DNA from: Phycisphaerae bacterium
GTDB taxonomy: Bacteria > Planctomycetota > Phycisphaerae > JAAYCJ01
DNA: 35,067 bases
Assembly (NCBI GenBank): GCA_012729815.1
Contig: JAAYCJ010000101.1
Location: 1-35,067 of the forward strand
Reading direction: 5' to 3'
The translations under genes and the position numbers were made by a program. The notes under the pieces were generated by a model. It made no database searches. It was given only the letters and a program-made list of their open reading frames with translations, and was not told the DNA's origin. Shown piece after piece: positions 9,001 through 18,082 of the stretch (the stretch's first letter is position 1; the number at the start of each line of letters is the position of its first letter).

Positions 9001-9377
9001 TGGCCAAGCGGCACCCGGTCTTCGACGGGATCAAGGGGCCGGGCATCATGGACTGGGACTACTACGGCCCGGTGATCTCGAACCGGCTGCTGGTGGATCA
9101 GGACGAGCCGGAGGAAGTGCTGGCGGCGGCGTTCGCCACCGGCTACGCCACACCCGGCGGATACGCCTCGGGCATCATGATGGCCGTCCACCGGTTCGGA
9201 CACGGACGATTCATACTCAACACGTTCAACATTCTGGAGAACGTGGACAGCAGTCCCGCAGCGGACCGGCTGACGGTGAACCTGCTGAACTACGCCGCCG
9301 GCCTGGCGGAAGGGAAGCTGGAAGAACTGCCGCGAAACTTCGACGAGACGCTCAAGGCGCTCGGATACACGCAGTAG
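6006..9377 (+). CDS. GH2-family glycoside hydrolase with nested malectin-like domain
   Basis: This 1123-residue cytoplasmic enzyme (no signal peptide) has the GH2 order: N-terminal jelly roll (residues 1-165, with YLLSFNAVDYIADVWVNGQPVGGHEG), Ig-like domain (about 170-280) and TIM barrel (about 285-600). Acid/base Glu397 is in WGLLNET and nucleophile Glu509 in FLSEYGIGS. The C-terminal part contains a malectin-like sugar-binding module (about 863-965) set inside a Rossmann-like domain (about 750-830 and 1000-1100; HPVFDGI). I chose ATG 6006 over the in-frame ATG at 5991: GGAG at 5993-5996 is 9 bases upstream of 6006, and the resulting N-terminus (MQSLNGTWKLALDSKN) aligns with that of the paralogue at 9429. 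GH2 covers beta-galactosidases, beta-glucuronidases and beta-mannosidases; specificity is not clear. Confidence 0.85.
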   Translation: MQSLNGTWKLALDSKNIGRQEQWFAAVRPEAQDAPVPGIIQQVFPDCYGVAWYWRTFTPQQNAGSDERYLLSFNAVDYIADVWVNGQPVGGHEGSETPFVLDVTGAIEPGQENLLAVRVLNPTDDPIDGVKLAEIPHRNKEAREYMPGRSYNVGGIIDRVTLTAAPAVRITDIFARPQCSDGSIPVTVTVHNDTGKPVEGQLAAVVGQAAGGSTLTEAAVSGRFDPGDSTHELVLKLDEFERWDLDNPALYRVEVELTAGDGRFVHSRMVRCGFRELCIKDGYFHLNGRRIFLKSTHTGNHFPIAQIRPVDPDLMRRDCIMLKASGYNCIRFIAGMSLAEQMDFCDELGLMVYEECLAGWCLADSPDMKRRFDLSVREMVLRDRNHPSITIWGLLNETPDGPVFRHAVDTLGLVRSLDNTRLVLLASGRWDCQPSIGSVSNPGSDTWQYEWGIEGPNAKAVINTWDLNHGGYFDKMGDAHAYPAVPHPPVTINFLKNLGKDTKPVFLSEYGIGSMLNVIRGTRKYEEWGARPDLSDATLFRTMAEKLENDWKRWGLEGTYAFTEHLLHDSEALHARWRSLGFDLIRCNPKICGFNLTGILDHGITGEGAWRFWREWKPGICDVLSDGWAPLRWCLFVDPMHGYAGRRFKIEVHLANEGVLGAGEYPVRLAVQGPKGKVWEKRLTLTIAKPPKGQEPPLAMPVFCEEVELSGPAGEYLLAAEMEHGGAPTAGRKTFFISDPASLPKVDKAVTLFGVDERVEEWLKSRGVKVRRMGKTRSTEKQVILVGSSPSLQKDEAGWRKLLDLIARGSVAVFAYPDCFARGEENQKVGKLERKCAFKTSVRTFPVENAAEEEWEVFSNEYWDGIHYLISELPNDTYKVELGFCEGYQPTLDMRVFNVEINGKRVLEDFDIVKEAGGWKRALTRSFDVPSRKGEIEIKFGHVKSAPSLCRLRVYNGKGKLVVEDAAVVQGRNTTYWLPLQKCGQVQRFADWLYHKECVAKRHPVFDGIKGPGIMDWDYYGPVISNRLLVDQDEPEEVLAAAFATGYATPGGYASGIMMAVHRFGHGRFILNTFNILENVDSSPAADRLTVNLLNYAAGLAEGKLEELPRNFDETLKALGYTQ

Positions 9378-9428
9378 AGAGAACAACTCGGAATAAGACC
9401 CGCTGGTCGCCAGAAAGGCGGTGCAGGC

Positions 9429-12400
9429 GTGATACAGACGCTCAGTAACGGCTGGAAGCTGACGGTCGATCCGCGGAATGTCGGGCGGGAGGAGCGATGG
9501 GCTGCGACCGTTCGGCCGGAGGCGCAGGATGCGCCGGTGCCGGGAATCATCCAGCAGGTGGTTCCGGGATACCACGGCGTGGTGTGGTACTGGACGCGAT
9601 TTCGCCCGGTGCGGAAGGCCGCCGAGCACGAGCGGTATCTGCTGGCCTTCGGCGCCGTCGACTACCTGTCCCAGGTGTACGTCAACGGCGTGGAGATCGG
9701 CGGACACGAGGGCGGCGAAACGCCGTTCGTGCTCGACGCGACGGCGGCCATCAAACCGGACGCCCAGAACCTGCTGGCGGTGCGGGTGCTCAATCCGATG
9801 GAAGAGCCGATCGACGGGGTCAAGCTCAGCGAAATCCCCCACCGCAACAATCCGAGCGGGCCGCCACAGCCTGGAGCGGGAATGAATACCGGCGGGATTA
9901 TCGAGACGGTGCATCTGGAGATCGCTCCGGCGGTGCGGATCACGGACATCTTCGCCAGGCCCGACGCCAGGACCGGGCGGATCGACGCGACGGTGACGGT
10001 GGTCAACCAGAGCGGATCGGAGGTCTCAGCGGCGCTGGCGATGATCGTCGGACCGGCGGCGGGCGGCGAGATAGAGGATGCGACGAGCGACAACGTCGCG
10101 TGCCCGCCGGGCGAGAGTATCCACGAACTGCACGTGACCATTCGCGAGCCGCGGCTGTGGGACATCGACGACCCGCAGTTGTACCGTGTGACGGCAAGCC
10201 TGACGGCGGGGCCATACCGCCACGACCGAACGGTCCGGTGCGGGTTCCGCGATTTCCGGGTCGAGGATGGTTTCTTTCGGCTCAACGGCCGGCGGATCTT
10301 CCTGAAATCGACGCACACCGGCAATCACTTTCCGATCGGCCAGATCGTGCCGCCGAACCGGGACCAGATGCGGCGTGACTTTATCATGGCCAAGGCGGCC
10401 GGCTACAACATGGTGCGGTTCATCGCGGGCTTGGCCCATCCGGAGCAGCTCGACTTCTGCGACGAGATCGGTTTGATGGTCTACGAGGAGTCGAAGGCGG
10501 GCTGGCTGTTGGCGGATTCGCCGCACATGCGCCAGCGGTACGATGCGTCGACGCGCGAGATGATCGTGCGGGACCGCAACCATCCGTGCGTGACGATCTG
10601 GGGCATGCTCAACGAGACGTGGCCGGGCCGGGTGTTCAACCACGCCGTCGAGGCGCTGGAGATGGTCCGAGAGTTGGACGAAACGCGTCTCGTGCTGCTC
10701 AACAGCGGACGCTTCGATCACCAACCCAATATCGGATCGGCCGCGAACCCCGGCAGCCGCCGGTGGCAATACCTCTGGGGCGATGAGGGCGAGGGCAAGC
10801 CAACCGACACGACTCCGGAAAACTACTACCGCCACATGGGTGAGATCCACATCTATCCGCCGCTGCCGCACCCGCGAGAAACGATCGACCTGATCCGCGG
10901 GCTTGGCCAGGTCAACAAGCCGATCTTCTTCTCGGAGTACGGCCTGGCCAGCGTGATGAACGTGATCGACGAAATCCGCCGTTACCAGCAGGTCGGAGCG
11001 AGAACCGACCTGGAGGACGCGACGTTGATCCGTTCGATGGCTGAGCGGTTCGAAGCCGACTGGCGGCGATGGGAATTCGACAGTACCTGCGCGTTTCCCG
11101 AGCATCTGCTGCGGGCCAGCCAGGAAAAGCACTTCAAGCTTCGCCGGCTGGGCTTTGACATGATCCGCTCGAACCCCGGAATCTGCGGCTACAACCTGAC
11201 CGGCATGCTGGACCACGGCTTTTCGGGCGAGGGCGTCTGGACGTACTGGCGGGAATGGAAGCCCGGCTGCGCCGACGCGATGACCGACGGCTGGGCCGAC
11301 CTGCGATGGTGCCTGTTCGTCACGCCGCAGCACGTGACGGCGGGCAAGCCATTTACCGTCGAAGCCGTGCTGGCTAACGAGGACGTGCTTGGACCGGGAA
11401 CGTATCCGGCGCGGTTCCGCATTTTGGGAGACGACGGGATCGTCTGGGAGAAGTCCGCCGACGTGACGATACCGCAGCCGCCGGCGGGCAAGGACGGGCC
11501 GCTCGCTGTGCCGGCGATCAAGGAGCAGGTAACGCTGGACGTGCCGGCGGGCCAGTACCTGCTGGCGGCGGAACTGGAACACGGCGGCGCGCCGCGAGGC
11601 GATCGGCTGGAGTTCCCCGTCTCGGTCGAACCGGATCGCTCGAAGGTCAAGCGGCGGGTTCGGGTCTGGGGACTTGACGAGAGGATAGTGCGATGGCTGG
11701 AGGAGCGTAACGTAGCGTGCCAACCGTTCGACGGCCGACCCTCGAAGCAGCGGGAAGTGATACTCGTTGGGCAGTCGGATGCGATGCACGACGACGTCAA
11801 AGGCTGGCGGCGGTTGGCCGAGGCGACGGCCCGCGGCGGCTGCGCGGTGTTCCTGTCACCCGCGGCGTTTGTGAGAATACTGGAGAAACCGAGAGTCGGA
11901 CGGTTCGCTCGCGAGGGCCATCACGGAATCTCCAACCGGCAGTTCGAGGTCGCCAACGTCTCGCCGGAGGAACACGCGGTCTTCGCGAAGGAGTTCTACG
12001 GCAACCTGGTCTGGCGGTGGTCGGATGTGCCCGAGGGCGAGTACACGATCGAGCTGGGTTTCTGCGAAGGATACGTCGGCACACCCGACGAGCGAGTCTT
12101 CCACGTCGCGATCAACGGCCGGAGAGTCCTGGAGGACTTCGACATCGTCAAGGAGGCGGGCGGACCGCGCCTTGCTGTATTGCGAACGTTCAAATGCACA
12201 GCCGACAAAGGCCAGGTCGAGATAAAACTCCTGACCGGGCGGGCCAACGGGCCGTCGGTCAGTCGGCTGAGAATCTACGACAGCCAAGGCCGCTTGATCC
12301 TGGAGGACACGCCGGCGACGGTGCGGACCGACCCCACGGGCTGGTTGCCGCTGGCGAACAAGGGCACGTGCGGCTGCCCGCACGGCGACGACCTCTACCA

Positions 12401-12797
12401 CAAGGAAACCGCCGGCAAGCACCACGCGGTCTTCGACGGCCTCCAGACCGGCGGCATGCTCGAGTGGGACTACTGGGGACCGGTGATCAGCCACCTGCTG
12501 TTCGACGGCCAGGACAAACCGGACGAGGTGATGGCGGCGGGATTCGGCCCGGGCAAACCGATCCCCACCGGCTACCTCTCGGGCACCGTCCTCTCTTCGC
12601 ATCGGTTCGGCGAGGGACGGTTCTATCTCAACGCGTTCCGCATTCTCGAAAACCTGGGCAGCCATCCGGTCGCCAACCGGCTGCTGCTCAACCTGATCGA
12701 CCAGGCAGCGGCATGGTCTACCGGTCCAGCCGCCGCATTGTCCGAGGGCTTCGAACAAACACTGAGAACCATTGGCTATGCAAAGGAACCGTCATGA
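9429..12797 (+). CDS. GH2-family glycoside hydrolase, tandem paralogue
   Basis: This 1122-residue protein is a full-length tandem paralogue of the gene before it, with the same domain order: jelly roll, Ig-like, TIM barrel, then a malectin-like module (about 861-961) within a Rossmann-like domain (about 743-830 and 999-1094). Acid/base Glu396 is in WGMLNET and nucleophile Glu503 in FFSEYGLAS. It starts with GTG at 9429, with AAAGG about 10 bases upstream, and has no signal peptide. Its stop overlaps the next start (ATGA at 12794-12797), which points to translational coupling. Both copies keep the catalytic residues, so the duplication probably broadened substrate or linkage range rather than leaving a relic. 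Confidence 0.85.
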   Translation: MIQTLSNGWKLTVDPRNVGREERWAATVRPEAQDAPVPGIIQQVVPGYHGVVWYWTRFRPVRKAAEHERYLLAFGAVDYLSQVYVNGVEIGGHEGGETPFVLDATAAIKPDAQNLLAVRVLNPMEEPIDGVKLSEIPHRNNPSGPPQPGAGMNTGGIIETVHLEIAPAVRITDIFARPDARTGRIDATVTVVNQSGSEVSAALAMIVGPAAGGEIEDATSDNVACPPGESIHELHVTIREPRLWDIDDPQLYRVTASLTAGPYRHDRTVRCGFRDFRVEDGFFRLNGRRIFLKSTHTGNHFPIGQIVPPNRDQMRRDFIMAKAAGYNMVRFIAGLAHPEQLDFCDEIGLMVYEESKAGWLLADSPHMRQRYDASTREMIVRDRNHPCVTIWGMLNETWPGRVFNHAVEALEMVRELDETRLVLLNSGRFDHQPNIGSAANPGSRRWQYLWGDEGEGKPTDTTPENYYRHMGEIHIYPPLPHPRETIDLIRGLGQVNKPIFFSEYGLASVMNVIDEIRRYQQVGARTDLEDATLIRSMAERFEADWRRWEFDSTCAFPEHLLRASQEKHFKLRRLGFDMIRSNPGICGYNLTGMLDHGFSGEGVWTYWREWKPGCADAMTDGWADLRWCLFVTPQHVTAGKPFTVEAVLANEDVLGPGTYPARFRILGDDGIVWEKSADVTIPQPPAGKDGPLAVPAIKEQVTLDVPAGQYLLAAELEHGGAPRGDRLEFPVSVEPDRSKVKRRVRVWGLDERIVRWLEERNVACQPFDGRPSKQREVILVGQSDAMHDDVKGWRRLAEATARGGCAVFLSPAAFVRILEKPRVGRFAREGHHGISNRQFEVANVSPEEHAVFAKEFYGNLVWRWSDVPEGEYTIELGFCEGYVGTPDERVFHVAINGRRVLEDFDIVKEAGGPRLAVLRTFKCTADKGQVEIKLLTGRANGPSVSRLRIYDSQGRLILEDTPATVRTDPTGWLPLANKGTCGCPHGDDLYHKETAGKHHAVFDGLQTGGMLEWDYWGPVISHLLFDGQDKPDEVMAAGFGPGKPIPTGYLSGTVLSSHRFGEGRFYLNAFRILENLGSHPVANRLLLNLIDQAAAWSTGPAAALSEGFEQTLRTIGYAKEPS

Positions 12798-13919
12798 GCG
12801 CGCCGAAGTTCGACATTCTGGAGATTCCGTGGGAGTTGGTGGCCCGCGGCAGACAGAAGCTGCGCAAGGTCTGGGCGAGGGAAGACCTGGACCTGCACGA
12901 TCCCGGATTGCTGGTCTCGTGGGATCGGCCGCCGGACGGACTGAACGGGACCGCCGCCCGCCGCATCCGCGACGCGGAACTGGACGTCCGCTGCCAGTTG
13001 AACCACATCCGGGCCGAGATCGAACACCTCGAGGCCGGGCCGGAAATCGGCACCGTGTCAACCAACATGCCGAGCTTCAACATGGTGCACTTCGGCACCG
13101 GCCCTCTGGCCACGGCGTTCGGCGCCAAATGGATCGTCCGCGAGGACGATCAGCCGTTCTTCGAACCGGCCGTCCACACGCCGCAGGAAGTGATGAACCT
13201 GACCAAACCCGACCTGCACCGCGACGGCATCCTGCCGCTGATCCTCGAGCGGATCGACTACTATAACGACGCAAACCCAAGGCAAGGTGCCGCAGACCCC
13301 GTGCGACACCGCCGGGCCGTGGTCCATCGCCACCCAGATCTGGCACTACGAGGACATGCTCGAAGCCATCTGCACCGCGCCGGAAGCCGTGCACTACCTG
13401 CTGGACCTCGTGACCGACTGCATCATCGAGTTCTACAATATCCAGGAGACGCGGATCGCCCGGTGGAGCGGCGCGCACGTCTCGTTTCCCTGGCCGTGGT
13501 ATCCCAAGGGAATCGGACTCGGCGACGACTGCATGGTCACCGTCTCGCCCGCCCTGTGGGAAGAGTTCTTCCTGCCTTACAACAACCGTCTTGCCCGGGA
13601 GTACGGCGGGGCGTTCTACCACTGCTGCATGACCTACGACAACCACCTGATGTCCCTGACCAAGACCGAAGGCTTTATGGGATTCGACGCCGTGCCGACC
13701 TATAACCGGATCGAAAAGATCGACGAGGCCCTGGCCGGACGCGGAGCCTGGACGTGGACCGTCGGCGGACGGCACATGGGCGTCGGCCCCGCCCAGATGG
13801 CGCGGACGCTCGAGTACATCCAACGCTTTCGCGGTCGCGTGGGCCTGTTCCTCGGAACCGACGGAAAGGACCGGGCCGAAGCCATCGACTCGGGCAAGCG
13901 TCTGCTGGATTCCCTCTAG
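12794..13919 (+). pseudogene. UroD-like (uroporphyrinogen decarboxylase superfamily) protein, frameshifted
   Basis: The reading frame begins at ATG 12794 (MSAPKFDILEIPWELVARGRQ), with AAAGGAA at 12782-12788. It runs in one frame to about 13278 and continues in the next frame to the TAG at 13917-13919. Removing one A from the AA at 13279-13280 restores a continuous product of about 374 residues across NDANPGKVPQTPCDTAG. The repaired protein resembles the UroD/corrinoid-methyltransferase barrel family (GPWSIATQIWHYEDMLEAI, then APEAVHYLLDLVTD) found in planctomycete glycan loci, distinct from heme-pathway HemE. Function is unknown; a role in methyl transfer or removal is only a guess from superfamily. 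It is either a recent pseudogene or a base error, since both halves look intact. Confidence 0.7.
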
Positions 13920-14003
13920 CGCGGGAAGATAACCCTGATACACGACAATCGAACAATCGAGCTTTCCGCGGAGCACATCGCAGCCAGAGACCGCCGGCGG
14001 CGG

Positions 14004-15620
14004 ATGGTGTTCAATTTCGACACCGGCTGGGGCGGCGATCCGGAGCTGGACGGATCCGACATTCACGCATGGCTCGAAAAGTGGTTCGAGCGATTCCGAG
14101 GCGACCCGCAGAGCCAGCTCGATACGATCTCGTGGTGCTGGTCCGAGGGCGGCTGGGCGCCGTACCCCGGCAGCACGGTCCTGCCCGTCTATGAGGGATA
14201 TCGCAAGTGGATCGACGCGGGCGTCGACCCGGTGCGGATCTCGCTGGACGAGTCGAAGCAGCGCGGCCTGGAGAACTGGTTCTCGTACCGGATCAACACC
14301 GAGAACGACTTTGTGGGTCTGGCCGGCTGGTCAGTGCGGACTCCCACCATGGAGACCCACCCACAGTGGCTGCGGCCCTCCATGTGGCCGCAGTGGAAGG
14401 TCTACAACTTCGATATCCCGCAGGTCCGGGCGTACAAGCTGGGGATCATCCGCGAGGCGGTTCAGCGGTACGACTTCGACGGCTTCGAGATCGATTGGCG
14501 GGCGGGCGGCGGATGGGCCCTGCCGCAAGGCTGGCGCTGGGACAAGCGGCGGGCCCTGACCGAGTTCATGCGGTCGGTGAGACGGATGACCCTGGAGGAG
14601 GAGCGCACGCGGAATCGGCCGGTCCTGCTGATCGCCCGCGTGGGCGATTGCGTCGAAGGCTGCCGCCTTGACGGGTTCGACGTCGAAGCCTGGGCCAAGG
14701 AAGGTCTGGTGGACATTCTGGTCGTCGGAGGCCGGTCGATCGACGTCGACATTGCCGGGTTCCGCCAGGCGACCGAGGGCACGGGAGTCCGGATCATCCC
14801 GTTCAACGACGACTGCCACGCGTCCAACGGCTATACCCAGCCGCCGATCGAGGTGTTCCGCGGGCAGTTCGCCAACTGGTGGAACCAGAAGCCGGACGGG
14901 GTCTGCACGTTCAACTTCTTCGCACCGTGGGCCCCGAACGGCGGCGAGCACTGCTACCGGCAGGTCTGGCGAGAACTGGGCAGTCCCGAGACGCTGCGGC
15001 TCAAAGACAAGACTTTCGTGGTGCAGCGGCGGTTCGGCGAGGGCGGGATCGACATCGCCCGGATGGGGAACTACCTGGGCACCAACCGTTTCGCCCAACT
15101 GCCGGCGAAGCTGGCAAACGACGGCGATCTCGATACGTCGGTGTTCCTGACCGTCGGCGACGACGTGGCCCAGGATGCCGCCCATATCGAGGAGTTGACG
15201 TTGCGGCTGGTGCTTTCCGACCCGTCGGCCGCCCAACTGCCGGCGGAGGCGCGCATCGCTCCGGAACCGTTCATCGCCTGGGATGCGTATCCCAAGCAGG
15301 ATCTGTTCCCGCCGGCCAAAGGAATCGAGGACGTTCTTGAGGTCACGTTCAACGGCGTGGCCCTGGCCCGCGGGCGGGTGGCGTTCGGCACTTCCCGCTT
15401 CGGTTGCGACGACATCCGGCACCCGTTTGTGGCGTTTGACGTGAACCCCGACTGGGTCGCCCTCGGTCGGAACATCGTCGGCGTGCGCCTGAAGGGTGCC
15501 GATCGGGCAGGCCAGCAAGAGATGTCGATCGAGAAGGTGGAGTTACACATTCGGTATAGAGACGACCATGCCGGCATTTCGCCGGTTCCGTCACAAAAGG
15601 AACAAAGGAATACCTCATGA
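14004..15620 (+). CDS. GHL10-like glycoside hydrolase family protein
   Basis: This 538-residue protein has a TIM-barrel-like N-terminal region (residues 1-330). The conserved segment YDFDGFEIDWR places Glu162 and Asp164 at a barrel-strand end, as in GHL10/DUF187-type putative glycosidases. A C-terminal beta-rich region (about 390-520) follows. No signal peptide is visible. The start is uncertain: the same frame is open without a stop back to the preceding gene, and the upstream codons (TIELSAEHIAARDRRRR) look coding. A CTG at 13935 preceded by GGGAAG at 13923-13928 could be the true start. The stop overlaps the next ATG (ATGA, 15617-15620). Assignment rests on fold-level resemblance, so catalytic activity is probable rather than shown. 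Confidence 0.6.
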   Translation: MVFNFDTGWGGDPELDGSDIHAWLEKWFERFRGDPQSQLDTISWCWSEGGWAPYPGSTVLPVYEGYRKWIDAGVDPVRISLDESKQRGLENWFSYRINTENDFVGLAGWSVRTPTMETHPQWLRPSMWPQWKVYNFDIPQVRAYKLGIIREAVQRYDFDGFEIDWRAGGGWALPQGWRWDKRRALTEFMRSVRRMTLEEERTRNRPVLLIARVGDCVEGCRLDGFDVEAWAKEGLVDILVVGGRSIDVDIAGFRQATEGTGVRIIPFNDDCHASNGYTQPPIEVFRGQFANWWNQKPDGVCTFNFFAPWAPNGGEHCYRQVWRELGSPETLRLKDKTFVVQRRFGEGGIDIARMGNYLGTNRFAQLPAKLANDGDLDTSVFLTVGDDVAQDAAHIEELTLRLVLSDPSAAQLPAEARIAPEPFIAWDAYPKQDLFPPAKGIEDVLEVTFNGVALARGRVAFGTSRFGCDDIRHPFVAFDVNPDWVALGRNIVGVRLKGADRAGQQEMSIEKVELHIRYRDDHAGISPVPSQKEQRNTS

Positions 15621-18049
15621 CCAAGCCAACGTCACAGGAAATGTCGATGACGCGGCAGTGGGCCCAGGCGAAGCTCGGGGTTTCGTTGAACGAGGCAACG
15701 GAATCGACCGGCAGCCTCACCGCGGTGCACCAGAACTGGCACATCTGCCACAAGAACCGCTCGATCGAGAACACCCCGCTCCAGATCGGCCGCAAAAAGT
15801 TCGCCCGCGGCCTCGCAACCCACACGGTCAGCGAAATCATCGTGCGCCTGCCCTCAGCGGGCAAGACGTTCACCGCGAAAATCGGCCGCGACCAGAACTT
15901 CATGGTCGCCCACGAACGCACCGACATCGCGTTCGTGGTCGAGGTCGAAGGCAAAGAGGTCTTTCGGTCGCAGGCCTTCTGCGGCGGCGAACCACCGGTG
16001 GCGATCTCGGCCCCGCTCAAGGGCGCCCGCCAGTTCGTGCTCCGGGTGGTCGGACAGGCCGATTTCGGCCACGGCGACTGGGCCGAGGCCCGCGTGGAGC
16101 TCAAGAACGGCAAGAAACTCTGGCTCGACGAACTGCCGTTCTCAGGCCTGACGCCGGACCTCTCGGAACAACCGCCGTTCTCGTTCACCTACGGCGGCGA
16201 GCCCTCCGAAAAGCTGCTCGGCCAGTGGCAGCGGCAGACCAAAATCGAAACGCCGGACGCGACTCGCACGCGCCAGACGACAACCTGGCGCGACCCGCGC
16301 AGCGGCCTGCTCGTAACGTGCGAGGCAACGGCGTACTCCAACTTCCCCGCAACCGAGTACGTCCTGTACTTCAAGAACACCGGCCCTAAAGACACGCCGA
16401 TCCTGGAAAACGTTCGAACGCTGGATGCGCGGTTCTCCCGGGCGGGCGCCGAAGCCGAGATGACGCTCTTCCGCTCGCGCGGCAGCGACTGCAAGGTCGA
16501 TGATTTCGAGCCGATCGAGCAGAAGCTCGAACCGAAGCAGGAGGTGACGGTGGGCGGCGTCAACGGCCGCTCGTCGACGGCGACCCTGCCGTTCCTGAAC
16601 GTGCGAACACCGGCCAACGGAGTGATGCTCGGGGTCGGCTGGAGCGGCCAATGGACGGCGACGCTGCGGCGGGATGAAAAAACGAATCTCGATGTCCAGG
16701 CCGGACTGGAACGGGTGCATACGGTCCTTCAGCCGGGCGAGAAGATCCGCATGCCGCGAATGCTCCTGTTGTTCTGGCAGGGCGAGGCGATGCGCGGCCA
16801 CAACCTCCTGCGGCAGTTCATCCTGGCCCATCACACGCCGCAGCCGGGCGGCCGGCAACTGCGTTCGCCGATCGCCCACGGGAACTGGGGCATGCTCCAC
16901 GTGAACGAGCACCTCAAGCGTATCCGGGCCATGCTGGACCACAACATCCCGTTCGAATACTACTGGATCGACGCCGGCTGGTACGGGGCGTGCCGCCAGG
17001 TGCAGGACTGGTGGAATCAAGCGGGCAACTGGTTCATCAACCGCGACCTGTATCCCGACGGCTTCCGCCCAATCAGCGATCTGCTGCACAAGCACGGCAA
17101 GAAGTTCCTGCTATGGTTCGACCCGGAACGGGCCTATCGCGGAAGCCAGATCCATCGCGAGCATCCCGAGTGGGTGGTCGATCTGGGCGAACAGGAACCG
17201 GTCATGCTGGTTAACCTGGGGATCGACGAAGCGAGACGCTGGGTCACCGACCACATCTCCAGGATGATCGAGGACGAGGGCATCGACATCTACCGCCACG
17301 ACTCGAACATCGACCCGCTGCCGTATTGGAACAAGATTGAGACGCCCGACCGCGTCGGCATGGCCGAGATCCGCCACATCGAGGGCCTCTACGCGTTCTG
17401 GGATGCGCTGCTGGAACGGCACCCGAACCTGGTCATCGACAACTGCTGCAGCGGCGGGCGGCGGATCGATCTGGAAACCACCGGGCGGAGCATTCCGCTC
17501 TGGCAGAGCGACTTGCAGTGCTGCCCGTGGTACAACCCGATGGGCAGTCAGACCCAGAACCTGGGCCTCTCGCACTGGGTCCCGCTCCACAGCACCGGGG
17601 CCAACCGCGTCGGCGACGAGTACGACTTCCGCAGCGCGGTGGCCAGCGGCTTCGTGTGCAACTGGGCGGGCCTCGGCGATGCGGGCTTTCCGTACGCCGA
17701 GATGAAACGGCTGATGGAAGAGGTCTTCGTCATCCGCGACTACCACTACGGCGACCTCTACCCGCTGACCTCGTGCGTGGTCGGCGATGAGGTCTGGCTC
17801 GCCTACCAGCTCGACCGGCCGGACCTCAAGTCAGGGATCGTCCTGGCGTTCCGGCGCAAGGATTGCCCGTATCCGGCTCTGTCGGTGCAATTCCGCAGCC
17901 TCAAGGCCGCGGCGCGGTATAAAATCAGTTACTCGAACGGGGCCAAAAGCATCACCCGTTCCGGCCGCCAGCTCATGGAGCAAGGGCTGGAAATCCGCCT
18001 GGACCAACGGCCCTGCTCGGTCCTGATCCGTTACGCCCAGGTCAAATAG
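15617..18049 (+). CDS. GH36 alpha-galactosidase-like enzyme with N-terminal NPCBM domain
   Basis: Residues about 10-160 of this 810-residue protein resemble an NPCBM carbohydrate-binding module (FARGLATHTVSEIIVRLP, FTAKIGRDQNF). The rest is a clan GH-D barrel: YYWIDAGWYG, then IDIYRHDSNIDP with nucleophile Asp562, then IDNCCSGGRRIDLE, then LWQSDLQ with acid/base Asp632. These match the GH36 alpha-galactosidase pattern; members also act on alpha-N-acetylgalactosaminides and related sugars. There is no signal peptide. Translation is coupled to the previous gene by an ATGA overlap, with AAAGGAA at 15604-15610. The gene at 20970-22946 on the other strand is a paralogue without the NPCBM domain. 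Confidence 0.85.
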   Translation: MTKPTSQEMSMTRQWAQAKLGVSLNEATESTGSLTAVHQNWHICHKNRSIENTPLQIGRKKFARGLATHTVSEIIVRLPSAGKTFTAKIGRDQNFMVAHERTDIAFVVEVEGKEVFRSQAFCGGEPPVAISAPLKGARQFVLRVVGQADFGHGDWAEARVELKNGKKLWLDELPFSGLTPDLSEQPPFSFTYGGEPSEKLLGQWQRQTKIETPDATRTRQTTTWRDPRSGLLVTCEATAYSNFPATEYVLYFKNTGPKDTPILENVRTLDARFSRAGAEAEMTLFRSRGSDCKVDDFEPIEQKLEPKQEVTVGGVNGRSSTATLPFLNVRTPANGVMLGVGWSGQWTATLRRDEKTNLDVQAGLERVHTVLQPGEKIRMPRMLLLFWQGEAMRGHNLLRQFILAHHTPQPGGRQLRSPIAHGNWGMLHVNEHLKRIRAMLDHNIPFEYYWIDAGWYGACRQVQDWWNQAGNWFINRDLYPDGFRPISDLLHKHGKKFLLWFDPERAYRGSQIHREHPEWVVDLGEQEPVMLVNLGIDEARRWVTDHISRMIEDEGIDIYRHDSNIDPLPYWNKIETPDRVGMAEIRHIEGLYAFWDALLERHPNLVIDNCCSGGRRIDLETTGRSIPLWQSDLQCCPWYNPMGSQTQNLGLSHWVPLHSTGANRVGDEYDFRSAVASGFVCNWAGLGDAGFPYAEMKRLMEEVFVIRDYHYGDLYPLTSCVVGDEVWLAYQLDRPDLKSGIVLAFRRKDCPYPALSVQFRSLKAAARYKISYSNGAKSITRSGRQLMEQGLEIRLDQRPCSVLIRYAQVK

Positions 18050-18082
18050 GTCCCAAATAAACCCGATTTTCCGGAGGATGCC

